Source of the DNA: Fructobacillus cardui
GTDB lineage: Bacteria; Bacillota; Bacilli; Lactobacillales; Lactobacillaceae
Assembly (NCBI RefSeq): GCF_023218935.1
Contig: NZ_JAJIAL010000002.1
Length of the DNA: 64,000 nucleotides
Strand: one strand, 5' to 3'
Shown piece by piece: positions 51,503 through 59,822 of the stretch. The notes under the pieces were generated by a model. The model did not search any database, had not been told where the DNA came from, and worked only from the letters and a program-made list of their open reading frames with translations. Numbering within the stretch: the stretch's first letter is position 1; each line of letters begins with the position of its first letter. A program made the translations under genes and the position numbers.

Positions 51503-51799
51503 TTTTTGGTACTTACCGATTTTTTGATCAATCGTTAAAATTTCACCATCGGGCTGATAGGCAACCTTGATATAGGCTGAAACCTTCTTAGCACCCGCTC
51601 GAACAGCCACATGCTGACACTCTTTCACGATGTCCATCAACTGGTTGTAATCATCGCCTTCAATCGTTGTTTCAAAGGGACCAACTTCATAACGTAAACC
51701 AGTACTTTGAATATACGCAATTACCTCATCGACCATCCGGCACAACTCCTGGTCATTTTCGGCTGCTGGTAAGACCTGAATCGCTACACTTGCACTCAT
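51500..51799 (-). CDS. MTH1187/YkoF-like thiamine-binding protein
   Basis: 99 residues starting MSASVAIQVLPAAENDQELC with FETTIEGDDYNQLMDIVKEC in the middle, the compact alpha/beta fold of the Thiamine_BP (MTH1187/YqgV) family. It overlaps the HAD gene by 4 nt (ATGA) and lies 700 bp downstream of the thiamine-riboswitch-controlled thiW-like gene, so all three genes probably concern thiamine or its pyrimidine precursor. Confidence 0.8.
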   Translation of the reverse strand: MSASVAIQVLPAAENDQELCRMVDEVIAYIQSTGLRYEVGPFETTIEGDDYNQLMDIVKECQHVAVRAGAKKVSAYIKVAYQPDGEILTIDQKIGKYQK

Positions 51800-52452
51800 T
51801 TATTTTCTCCTTTTACTACAGTCGCAAAATCAATCGTTTCATCTGCTAAATTTTGTAAATCAGTCCACTCTTCCTTTGACTGATGGTCATAGACACCAAT
51901 CACATGAAAACCCGCTCTCTTTGCAGTTGAAGCCGCATACAGTGCGTCCTCGTAGACTGCAATCTTGTTCGGTTGCTGGCCAAAATATTGTGCAGCAGCC
52001 TGGTAAATTGTGGGTTGCGTTTTATCCTGCCCAACATCTTCACAGGAAAAAACAAAGTCAAAAAACGGCAGTAATTTCAGACGGCGAAGACAGTCTTTGG
52101 CTAACGCCGAGCTACTAGCGGTTGCCAAGACGATTTTGTGACCAAATCGGTATGCATTTTGTAAGTATGCACACACGCCAATCTTAAGAGGAACATCATT
52201 TCGATAGTGTTGCTCCATCAAAGTTCGCATTTCCTGCGCCAAGCTCTCAGCTGTCACCGGTAACACAAATAGTTCTTGTATAAAGACAGCCGAATTCGTC
52301 AAAGTCATGGTTTGAATCCGGTCATGAAAGTCTGCTGGTAGCTGATCAATGCCATGTCGGTGAAGCAATTCAGTGGCTAAATCCTCCCAAAAAGGCATCG
52401 AATCAACTAATGTGCCATCGAGGTCAAAAATCAGATATTCCTTACCGCTCAT
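51796..52452 (-). CDS. HAD-superfamily phosphatase (beta-phosphoglucomutase-like subfamily)
   Basis: 218 residues with DLDGTLVDSMPFWEDLA (motif I), LATASSSALAKD (motif II), CEDVGQDKTQPTIY (motif III Lys) and VYEDALYAASTAKRAGFHVI (motif IV). The four-helix cap is typical of beta-PGM/phosphatases such as YhcW. Co-translated with the thiamine-binding protein and behind the thiW-like gene, it may act on a thiamine or HMP phosphate, which is inference from context. Confidence 0.75.
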   Translation of the reverse strand: MSGKEYLIFDLDGTLVDSMPFWEDLATELLHRHGIDQLPADFHDRIQTMTLTNSAVFIQELFVLPVTAESLAQEMRTLMEQHYRNDVPLKIGVCAYLQNAYRFGHKIVLATASSSALAKDCLRRLKLLPFFDFVFSCEDVGQDKTQPTIYQAAAQYFGQQPNKIAVYEDALYAASTAKRAGFHVIGVYDHQSKEEWTDLQNLADETIDFATVVKGENK

Positions 52453-52511
52453 CGCTCACTCTCCCCTTACCAGACCTGTTCCCAATGCCGTCCTGATTTT
52501 ACCGTTGTTAT

Positions 52512-53017
52512 TTAGTCCAAGCTCGCGTGCATTCGTTTGAGCAGCCCCGTCTTCTGAAAAATCAGAACCACTGCCAATCCCATCCCAGCATCCACAATGG
52601 CAGCTGGTGTGTAATATGGCACAAAGTAATACCACTTGTGGACGTCCAAGCCATAGAAAATTTTCATCAATGGATAAGAAGTCAACGCCCCTAAAATACC
52701 TGTTCCAATCACTTCACCAAGGAAAACCAGGTAAAGGTTGTGGGTTTTACGATAAATCAAACCGCCAAGAATGGGGCCAAAAATAGCGCCGTCACGGCTT
52801 GAATCGTCCGACCTGACATCATTCGCAAAATACCACAAATTAAGGCACTAGCAAAGCCATACCATGGCCCTACCAAAACAGCGGCTAAGACATCAACGAA
52901 GTGTTGGAAGGGTGCCATTGACGGGAAATAGACAAAACTATTTAAAACATAGGCCAAAGCAGCCAACAAGGCCGTCACTAGCATCTTCTTCGTTGATAAT
53001 TTTTTCTGTGTCTTCAT
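52512..53017 (-). pseudogene. ThiW/HmpT-like ECF transporter substrate component, frameshifted
   Basis: The N-terminal frame (MKTQKKLSTKKMLVTALLAAL through YGFASALICGILRMMSG) and the C-terminal frame (AIFGPILGGLIYRKTHNLYL through YTPAAIVDAGMGLAVVLIF) together make a usual 168-residue S-component with five or six helices. The frame change is at about 52790, next to RTIQAVT/DGAIFGP; no long homopolymer is there. It sits under a TPP riboswitch, so import of hydroxymethylpyrimidine or thiazole is its likely job when intact. Confidence 0.75.
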
Positions 53018-53051
53018 TTGAAAACGCTCCTTTTAAAATCAGTGGGGTAGC

Positions 53052-53228
53052 AAAAAAACAGCGCTCCTTTCCCACTTTTGCGGTTAAACCAGTCAGGCAG
53101 ACCCTGTCTAGTAGAAAGTTCGGTCGAGACTAATTGGTCTCCTCTCACGCCGGAACACGGCTTCCCATCGCTGTTTTTTTCAGGATCAAGGCGCTCCCCT
53201 TCATCCTGTCACGGTAAAATCACCGTGA
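53052..53228 (-). ncRNA. Unexplained structured leader between the TPP riboswitch and the thiW-like gene
   Basis: On the minus strand: TCACGGT-GATTTT-ACCGTGA (53209-53228), CAGGAT..ATCCTG (53181-53208), then a large domain closed by ACAGCG/CGCTGT with a T7 tail (53052-53180), which contains GAGAC-CAATTA-GTCTC and CAGG-GTCTG-CCTG hairpins. The closing stem plus T run looks like a second terminator, so this may be a second regulatory RNA after the TPP terminator. No known class recognised. Confidence 0.45.
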
Positions 53229-53261
53229 AGTATTCACTACCACTCCTTTCTCATTTAAAAG

Positions 53262-53395
53262 AAAAAATCGAGCACCCCAAAACGGAGCCCTCGATTACAA
53301 AAGTGATACGATTTCCTCCGCCGGCATTATCCGGTTCAGGTGTTCGGGTCAATGGTTTACCATCCTCTCAGTCTGTTACACAAACTCCCCGATCG
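53262..53395 (-). ncRNA. TPP riboswitch (THI element) with terminator
   Basis: Conserved blocks read on the minus strand: ACAGACTGAGAGGATGG, then TTGACCC, ACCTGAACCGGATAATGCC and GGCGGAGGAAA (53310-53395). They are followed by the terminator AATCGAGGGC..GCTCGATT with T6 (53262-53296). Thiamine diphosphate binding favours the terminator and switches off the downstream thiW-like gene. Confidence 0.95.
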
Positions 53396-53600
53396 ATTTT
53401 ATTCAAAATAAAGGGCCGCCCAATTTATTGGTACGGCCAATTGTTGTTTACTGAAACAAACAATTTGGAACCACTAAAAAGGGTGACTGAACAATGAAGG
53501 TTATCAACATGATGGTAACCCTCATTGCCCAACGAAAATGATTATACTCATTTTAGCGGAAAAAGACAACTATTCTGTCTGATATTTCAAAATTGTTTGC

Positions 53601-54422
53601 TTATTTACTAACTGCCACCACAACGTCTGCAAAATCATGGTTAAAGCTAGCTGTCCAGGTTCCTTCCGTTAGGTGTGGGGGCAATAGGAAGGTTCCTGAG
53701 GAAACTCGTTCCCCCGCATGCAAGGTCTTTCCTTGCGCTACCAATTTTTTAACTAGCCATTGCAACGATTTAAGTGGATTACCCAAAACTTCGGCTGAAC
53801 TTCCCTCAGCCACCACTTCGCCATTATGGGCCAAATAGGCCTTCACATCCTCAAATTCAGCAACGGTCAAAGATGTACTTTCTCGTTCTGGTCCATAAAC
53901 CACAAAACCGCCAACCGCTGCATCTGCCATGACTAAGTACTTGCTCAAAGATGGAAACCAGTCCGTAAACCGGGCATCAGGTACTTCCACACCAGCCGCT
54001 ACAGTCGTTTTACGACGCAAATCTTCCAAAGAATCGGTAACTTGCAAGTCTTCCTTGGCCTTGAAGACCAATTCCACTTCTGCCAATGGGTCCAATAAAT
54101 CGCTCTTCAACGAAAGATTGGCTGGTGACTGCACAAAATGGTTCTGCACCTGAGCCCCGTACAGTGGTTCGTTTGAATCGAACATATCTTGAGTTTCTTG
54201 GCTAGTCAAACTGACCTTGTAACCCCCAAGTGGCTGATTTTTCAATTCCATCAATTGGTCTTGCACTGCATAGGCAGTTTGATCATCGCTGACAACCTTC
54301 TCCCATTCAGTCATCTCAAGCGGTTGACGTTCTTGATAAGCATGATAGAGGGCCTGCGCCAATTTATCCTCTTGCTTTGCTGGTACTACCTTCACCTTGG
54401 TCTTCAATTCAGTCATTGTCAT
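53601..54422 (-). CDS. 2-keto-4-pentenoate hydratase/fumarylacetoacetase-family protein
   Basis: 273 residues. The C-terminal FAH-like beta-fold is recognisable: YKVSLTSQETQDMF, LLDPLAEVELVFK (metal-ligand Glu pair), GVEVPDARFTDW and GNPLKSLQWLVKKLVAQG, as in MhpD/XylJ hydratases and 4-oxalocrotonate decarboxylases. AAAGGAG before the ATG at 54422. It is controlled by a T-box (54508-54826), which is unusual for this enzyme family and links it to amino-acid supply. True substrate unknown. Confidence 0.75.
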   Translation of the reverse strand: MTMTELKTKVKVVPAKQEDKLAQALYHAYQERQPLEMTEWEKVVSDDQTAYAVQDQLMELKNQPLGGYKVSLTSQETQDMFDSNEPLYGAQVQNHFVQSPANLSLKSDLLDPLAEVELVFKAKEDLQVTDSLEDLRRKTTVAAGVEVPDARFTDWFPSLSKYLVMADAAVGGFVVYGPERESTSLTVAEFEDVKAYLAHNGEVVAEGSSAEVLGNPLKSLQWLVKKLVAQGKTLHAGERVSSGTFLLPPHLTEGTWTASFNHDFADVVVAVSK

Positions 54423-54507
54423 ATTTCATGCTCCTTTCAGTATACAAACAGCTCACGACGGTACGAAACTTCACGGTGCCCTCCTTTTCTAAAAAAATCA
54501 GCAGATA

Positions 54508-54826
54508 AAAAAGCGCCCTTAACCACGAAAAAAATCGTTGTTAAGGGCGCTTACGCACGGTACCACCTTAATTTGTTGAACAGCAAAGTCCAACCTCAAA
54601 CGTACGACCCGAAAAAGGCGATACGCCGGTTTGATAACGGTACCAACCGAGCGAGGCTTACTTCATTCAGCCCGCTAGCTAAAGAATGATCGTCTTTAAG
54701 TTTGAAAACGACGCCCTTTCACCAAACAGGCATTCTCTAATCATTTTCTCACTCAGACAGTTCTTATTATCGCTTATCTTTTCTATCTGTTGATTCGTAG
54801 TTTACAACTTTATGATTGAATGTCAA
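54508..54826 (-). ncRNA. T-box leader of the hydratase-like gene
   Basis: Promoter TTGACA (54821-54826), 16-bp spacer, TAAACT (54799-54804). Stem I base AGAGAATG/CATTCTTT; the T-box AAGGTGGTACCGTGCG at about 54553-54571; terminator AAGCGCCCTTAAC..GTTAAGGGCGCTT with T6. The specifier-loop 3' side reads AAAGACGATCATTC, so GAC/GAU (Asp) or AUC (Ile) are the candidates, not settled by eye. Confidence 0.9.
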
Positions 54827-54892
54827 CCTTTTTATCATTTATTTTTAATTTAAATAAAAAAACCAAGGGTCTCCCCTCGGCTTCATTTTAAA

Positions 54893-55555
54893 TCAAAAAA
54901 TATTTTGAATATTTTGATGACCAGCTGTTAAATCATAGATTTGATTAGCTGATTGTTCAGGATGAGCTAATACCGCTGTGACAAAGGCAGCAACATCTGC
55001 TCGTGGAATTTGCAAATTTTCCTTTGGACCAGCAAAGTCGACATTCAATGAAACCTTGCCAGTACCAGCAGTGTCCAAAAGCAGCACTGGGCGAACAATC
55101 GTATAATCCAAACCGGAATTTTGCAAATACAAATCAGCATAGTGCTTCATCATAAAGTAATGATAAATACCGGATGCAGACCACCGACTGCGGTCATCTG
55201 CTCCAGCAGCTGAAACCATCACATAGTGGGCAACACTAGCTTTTTTGGCTGCAATCATCGTTTTAATTGCGCCGTCCAAATCAACTTCTACCGTTCGCTC
55301 GATGCCACCCTTGCCTCCGGCACCAGCCGTAAAAACAATTTGACCAACTTGGTGGTCCATGAAAAATTGAGCCATCGCTTGTTCGTCGCTATCGAGGTCA
55401 AAATACACTCCCTCAACACCGGCTAAATCAGCCACTGTTTGCAATTGGTCTTTATTCCGAAAGGCCGCTAAAACCTCCCGCTGATTTTTAGCCAAATCTT
55501 GAACCAAAATTTGGCCAACCTTACCGTGTGCACCAATCACAAGCGTCTTTGTCAT
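54893..55555 (-). CDS. NAD(P)-binding atypical SDR (SDR_a5/YwnB-like)
   Basis: 220 residues with a Rossmann glycine motif near the start (LVIGAHGKVGQILVQDL), an acidic strand end EGVYFDLDSD and YVMVSAAGADDRSRW, then DYTIVRPVLLL. No classical Tyr-x3-Lys. Such proteins bind NAD(P) and are often flavin or quinone-linked stress enzymes, but the substrate is not known. Ends 16 nt upstream of the nitroreductase remnant, so the two may once have been an oxidative-stress pair. Confidence 0.75.
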   Translation of the reverse strand: MTKTLVIGAHGKVGQILVQDLAKNQREVLAAFRNKDQLQTVADLAGVEGVYFDLDSDEQAMAQFFMDHQVGQIVFTAGAGGKGGIERTVEVDLDGAIKTMIAAKKASVAHYVMVSAAGADDRSRWSASGIYHYFMMKHYADLYLQNSGLDYTIVRPVLLLDTAGTGKVSLNVDFAGPKENLQIPRADVAAFVTAVLAHPEQSANQIYDLTAGHQNIQNIF

Positions 55556-55571
55556 TATGACCTCCCTTAAC

Positions 55572-56223
55572 TTAATCCAAAATTGTCAAAATACCTTGCG
55601 TGTCCATGCGACCAGAACGAATTTGATTCAACAAACTATCTTCATCGCGATAACCGAGTCCAACGCCCATTACAACCTGTTGGTCATCTGTTAACTTGAG
55701 CGGTGCCATTAAATCATCAGCAAATTTAACGAATTCATAGGCTGGCAAAGAATCAACACCTGCATCTTGGGCCGCCAGCATCAATGCTTCTGAAAAGGCA
55801 CCCAAATCAACCAATGACCAATCAGGATAATCTTTAGGTAAAGTTAAGTAAACGATTGCCTGGGCATTATAGAGGTTGGCACCTGCCTTCCCCATCATTG
55901 TACCCCAATTATCACCAATTGTCCTTGATACTAGCAAACCACCCCATGATATTTGCCTTGACGCCTTCGTCCCACTCTGGAATTGGCTGATATGGCAAGA
56001 CTAATTGACTCGGTGCTTAGTTCAAAACGGATTGTATGTGTTGTGCTCGAATAGCTGCCAAGGTATTGCCAGTGGCAATCACCACTGGGACTGGTTGCGA
56101 GTTCACAAAAGACGGTACTTTCTGTTCCGTTTCAACAATCTCCTGTAGCGCTTCCGTGGAAACTTCTCAATCTTGAAACCAGCGAATGGAACTCCGACTA
56201 TTCACAACAATTTGAAAATTCAT
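55572..56223 (-). pseudogene. Nitroreductase-family flavoenzyme, two stops and a frameshift
   Basis: From the ATG at 56223 the frame reads MNFQIVVNSRSSIRWFQD, then TGA, then EVSTEALQEIVETEQKVPSF up to SVLN, a TAA (about 56017), and APSQLVLPYQPIPEWDEGVK; it shifts near 55940 into the frame with VSRTIGDNWGTMMGKAGANL, ending at 55572. The RSSIRxF start, N-terminal FMN loop and VVMGVGLGYRDEDS are typical of nitroreductases. Multiple lesions show real decay. Confidence 0.85.
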
Positions 56224-56383
56224 TTGGTAGGGACTCTAATTTCTTTAAATATTTGTTAGAAACATTATCCCTATTTGTTGATAATAATTCAACTTTCTCT
56301 TTGATTGGTATAGTTGGTAATTATATGTGCCATTTTTAAAAATACAGCAAATGGCATAAAGAAATCAGAACTGATTTTTAAAA

Positions 56384-57106
56384 TTATTTGAAAGCAGAGC
56401 GCACAATTTCCTTTTTATAAGCAGATAAACTTTTATCAAATTCATAAATAATTGGTTCGCCGTTTGGAATTTCGACCTTAGTTACCTGTTCCGGTGTCAA
56501 ACGCTCGATGAGCTTCGTCAAAGCTCTGACGGACGTTCCATGAGCAACAATCAAAACATCTTCTCCCGCACGCAACCGTGGCACAATCTCATCTTCAAAA
56601 AGTGGTCGAACTCGGACTTCTGTACTTTGAATATTCTCACTGAGTGGCAAAAGGCCATAAGGCACCCATGCATAACGGCGATCAAAAGCTGGGTAAGTTC
56701 GGCCATCAATGGTAACTGTTGGATCATATGCCGGCTGTTTTGGTGGAAAGACAGAATAAGACCGTCGCCAGATTTGGACCTGCTCTTTACCATACTTGGC
56801 ACGCATATCATCCTTATCCTCACCCTGCAATATGCCATAATGGCGTTCATTTAACCGCCAAGACTTCGTTAGCGGAATATATGATTGACCTAATTCATCT
56901 AAGATGCGATTAATGGTCATGATCGTCCGACTAAGAACTGAGCTATAGGCCCGGGAAAAATGAATCTCCTGTTTTAAAAGCGCCTGCCCGGCATCCTGTG
57001 CTTGTTTTTTGCCAGTTGCAGACAAATAAGTATCGATCCAACCATTAAAGCGGTTAGACTGGTTCCATTCACTTTGACCGTGACGTAGTAAAACAAGTTT
57101 TGGCAT
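56384..57106 (-). CDS. gpmA: 2,3-bisphosphoglycerate-dependent phosphoglycerate mutase
   Basis: About 240 residues from the ATG at 57106 (MPKLVLLRHGQSEWNQSNRF), 7 nt after AAAGGAG. Catalytic RHGQSEWN, the acid Glu in RLNERHYGILQG and the second His in LIVAHGTSVRAL are all present. Interconverts 3- and 2-phosphoglycerate in glycolysis. Some LAB carry several gpm copies; this one has the R-x-x-P-P motif slightly altered (FPPKQPAYD). Confidence 0.9.
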   Translation of the reverse strand: MPKLVLLRHGQSEWNQSNRFNGWIDTYLSATGKKQAQDAGQALLKQEIHFSRAYSSVLSRTIMTINRILDELGQSYIPLTKSWRLNERHYGILQGEDKDDMRAKYGKEQVQIWRRSYSVFPPKQPAYDPTVTIDGRTYPAFDRRYAWVPYGLLPLSENIQSTEVRVRPLFEDEIVPRLRAGEDVLIVAHGTSVRALTKLIERLTPEQVTKVEIPNGEPIIYEFDKSLSAYKKEIVRSAFK

Positions 57107-57177
57107 AATCAAGCTCCTTTGTGCTCTATTTTACACCGATTCTCTTTAAGCAGGCAATGCCTTCTATAAACAAAATA

Positions 57178-57203
57178 AAAAGCCTTCAAAAGAAGACTTT
57201 TAT
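57178..57203 (-). terminator. Terminator of the pyruvate oxidase gene
   Basis: AAAAAGCCTTC-AAAA-GAAGACTTTT stem with a T run on the minus strand, 20 nt after the stop at 57223. Confidence 0.75.
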
Positions 57204-57222
57204 AATAAGTTAGCTTATATGT

Positions 57223-59046
57223 TTACCATTCAACACCGTATTCTTCAAAGAATTCTGGGAGTGTTTTCAAGTTTTGACCATCGTATGAATCTAAGAATTC
57301 ACGAACCGAACTTGGTCGTTGCAAATCAAGGTTACTGTTGTAAGTTGGGTTGAGCGTTTCTTCCATGCCCTGGTCTGTCTGCTTTAATTGTAATTCTTCG
57401 ACAGGCAACGAACGGGCATCTGAAATTTTAGCTTCAATCAAGAATGGTCGACCAGCCTTCGTGACCTCAATCGCTTGATCAAAGGCTGCTGGTAATTCAC
57501 TGGCCTTGGTAACCGTCACTGATTCAACACCCATTCCCTGGGCAATCATGGCGAAGTCTTGATCAGCAAGATCAATGCCTGAATGATGCATGGCCACATC
57601 ATCTTGTTCACTCTTAATAAAGTTCAACGTCTTGTTGGCCGTAATAACATTAATAATTGGCAAATCATACTTCTTCTCGGTCAGCAAATCTTGCATAATC
57701 ATTGAGAAGGCACCATCACCAGCGATGTTCCAAACTTGGCGACCAGGGTATGACAATTGGCCAGCCAAAGCAGCTGGTAGTCCAGAACCCATAGAAGCAA
57801 AGATGGCAGAAATCACGAACTTATTCTTTGGCGTCACATGCAAATGACGGAAGGAGTTAATGATATTATCACCAATATCAATGGCAAAAACGGCATCCGG
57901 GTCAGCAACACGGTTAATTTCTTTGTAAATTGGTTCGGCTCGAAGCGGCTCACGAATATCATCTTGCAATTGCTTTTGGTAAGCAAACCAGTTTTCCTTA
58001 TCGGCACAAGCGGCCTTGAAAAATGCGGATTCTGGTGCTTGTTCACTACGGTCTAAGGCAGCCTGTACAAAAGCAGTTGCATCCGACCAGATACCCAAAT
58101 TGAGGTTATGATGGCGGCCAAGCTCTGTTCGGTCGTTATCGACCTGAACGAACTTAAACGGATGAGTCGTGTACACTAATTTGGCAAATGGGAAATCAGC
58201 CCCAATGGCAATCAACAAATCAGCGCTCGCCATGATTTCATCGGCAGCCTTTGAGGCAGCGCGGTTGGCCATGCCCAAATTTCCTGCATAGCTTTCATCG
58301 ACATGGCCTTTTGCCAAACCGGTCATAACCAAAGGAATTTGCAATTTCTTTGATAATTCAATCAGGGCGTCACCACCTTCTTGAATTCCACGACCAACGT
58401 GAATAACTGGTCGCTTGGCTTCCTTAACCAATGCTAAGAATTGATCAACTTCGGCAGCAGTTGGTTCTGGCTGTGGCGTCTTTTTATCATCTGTGGATCC
58501 ATGGGAACCATAAGCGATATCTGGAATTTGTTCGTAGCCCAAGTCGTTTGGAATAATCACCGTTGCGACACCCTGATGCTTGTAGGCTTCACGAATGGCC
58601 TGATCGACCACGTGTGGCAAACTTTCAGCCGTCATGACAGTTCGGCAATAAACGGATACATCTTCAAAGATTGGATCTTCGTTGAATTCTTGGAAAAAGT
58701 GTGAGTTCATAACCGCGCGTGGCGTTTGACCAACAAGAGCCAAAACAGGTGCATGGTCCTCCTTGGCATCATAAAGACCCGTTAACAAGTTTGTGGCTCC
58801 AGGTCCAGCCGATCCGAAGGCAACGCCGATTTTACCTGTGAGTTTAGCATCCGCTGCGGCTGCCAAAGCACCAACTTGTTCATGGCGAACTTGAATATAG
58901 TGAATTTGTTCTTTTCGCTCTGCGAGGGCTGCCATGGTGGAGTTAAACGAACCCCCAGGATAGCCAAAGAGGTGATCAACACCCCAATCTTCAAGCACCT
59001 TCAACATTGCGATGCTTGCTGGAACTGTGTTTCCTGTTACTGACAT
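57223..59046 (-). CDS. pox: Pyruvate oxidase
   Basis: 607 residues, a TPP/FAD enzyme that turns pyruvate, phosphate and O2 into acetyl phosphate, CO2 and H2O2. The three TPP-fold domains are visible: N-terminal Pyr domain with the catalytic Glu in YIQVRHEQVGALAAA, central FAD domain (PVIHVGRGIQEGGDAL), and C-terminal PP domain with the Mg-TPP motif GDGAFSMIMQDLLT..ITANKTLNFI. Length and the FFQEFNEDPIFEDVSVY segment match LAB pyruvate oxidase rather than acetolactate synthase. Own promoter and terminator. Confidence 0.9.
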   Translation of the reverse strand: MSVTGNTVPASIAMLKVLEDWGVDHLFGYPGGSFNSTMAALAERKEQIHYIQVRHEQVGALAAAADAKLTGKIGVAFGSAGPGATNLLTGLYDAKEDHAPVLALVGQTPRAVMNSHFFQEFNEDPIFEDVSVYCRTVMTAESLPHVVDQAIREAYKHQGVATVIIPNDLGYEQIPDIAYGSHGSTDDKKTPQPEPTAAEVDQFLALVKEAKRPVIHVGRGIQEGGDALIELSKKLQIPLVMTGLAKGHVDESYAGNLGMANRAASKAADEIMASADLLIAIGADFPFAKLVYTTHPFKFVQVDNDRTELGRHHNLNLGIWSDATAFVQAALDRSEQAPESAFFKAACADKENWFAYQKQLQDDIREPLRAEPIYKEINRVADPDAVFAIDIGDNIINSFRHLHVTPKNKFVISAIFASMGSGLPAALAGQLSYPGRQVWNIAGDGAFSMIMQDLLTEKKYDLPIINVITANKTLNFIKSEQDDVAMHHSGIDLADQDFAMIAQGMGVESVTVTKASELPAAFDQAIEVTKAGRPFLIEAKISDARSLPVEELQLKQTDQGMEETLNPTYNSNLDLQRPSSVREFLDSYDGQNLKTLPEFFEEYGVEW

Positions 59047-59079
59047 AAGACATCTCCTGTTCTACTTTGCTATAGCCAT

Positions 59080-59108
59080 ATTATAACCTTGTTTTACAAA
59101 GATGTAAA
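59080..59108 (-). promoter_or_regulatory. Promoter of pyruvate oxidase
   Basis: TTTACA (59103-59108), 17-bp spacer, TATAAT (59080-59085). The -35 is inside the dyad TTTTACA-TCT-TTGTAAAA, a candidate operator for a redox or catabolite regulator. Confidence 0.7.
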
Positions 59109-59180
59109 AGATTTTGCGCAGTTGTAACATTCAACAGACAATTATTAATAAAAAGATGTCTAGTGCTGATTTGTCAGCGA

Positions 59181-59441
59181 TTATACCAACGTCACCTTCA
59201 CCATCGTTTTGGATTTCAAAGTCGTAATCAGTCCTTCCAAATCTTTCACCCGCCGTCTGGGAACGGTTAAGATTTGACGAGAAATGGTTGAGCGACCAAC
59301 CTGATTCCACTCAAAGAAAAAATTAATTTGTCCGGCATACCGCTGGTCCACCACTCGCAATTCGTAAACAGTATTTTTAGCCCGTTTAAATAATGGTGTC
59401 ATTTCCTTTAAAATTTCAGTTATCAATTCATTTTCGACCAT
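59181..59441 (-). CDS. Third gene of the chromosomal Y-polymerase cassette
   Basis: 86 residues from the ATG at 59441 (MVENELITEILKEMTPLFKR), 6 nt after GGAGG. Paralogue of the protein at 9927-10190 (shared FFFEWNQVGRSTISR-type centre). The only intact gene of this cassette; the two before it are frameshifted. Unknown role tied to Y-family polymerases. Confidence 0.7.
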   Translation of the reverse strand: MVENELITEILKEMTPLFKRAKNTVYELRVVDQRYAGQINFFFEWNQVGRSTISRQILTVPRRRVKDLEGLITTLKSKTMVKVTLV

Positions 59442-59822
59442 GATTAACCTCCACAAACTGCAAGTCTTCCCAATTTTTTGGTTCTTTATCTAAGTAAAAA
59501 CCATCCATAAAAAAGCCTGTTACTCGACCAATTTCCACAGGACTGGCCCGTCCCTCAATATCGAAACTGTTCGCTTGGACAACCAATCGCTGTGAATTCC
59601 GATAAGCCAAAGCAACTACCTGCTGCATTTGCTCATATGCCATGGCCTCATGCAACTCCGTCTGATCTGCCTGGCCTTGATTCGTCTTCTGATTTTTTAA
59701 TCCAGCAGTGTGATCCGAAAGAAAAAAGCCATTCCATTTGACCCTCGCTCGCGATAATCATGGTCAAAGTAGCCAGCGACGGTCGCTAACCAGTCTGGAT
59801 TAGCAGAAAAATCCTTACTCAT
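59428..59822 (-). pseudogene. YolD-like protein of the chromosomal cassette, frameshifted
   Basis: Starts at the ATG at 59822 (MSKDFSANPDWLATVAGYF), overlapping the polymerase stop by 8 nt exactly as on the element. Near 59745 the frame changes within the YolD motif: DHDYRER in one frame, KWNGFFLSDHTAGLKN in the other, which continues to 59428. Overlaps the next gene by 14 nt. Confidence 0.75.

Noticed and set aside
53078..53497. 139-codon plus-strand ORF across the TPP riboswitch
   Set aside because: It is antisense to a conserved riboswitch, lacks a ribosome site and has no coherent protein features.
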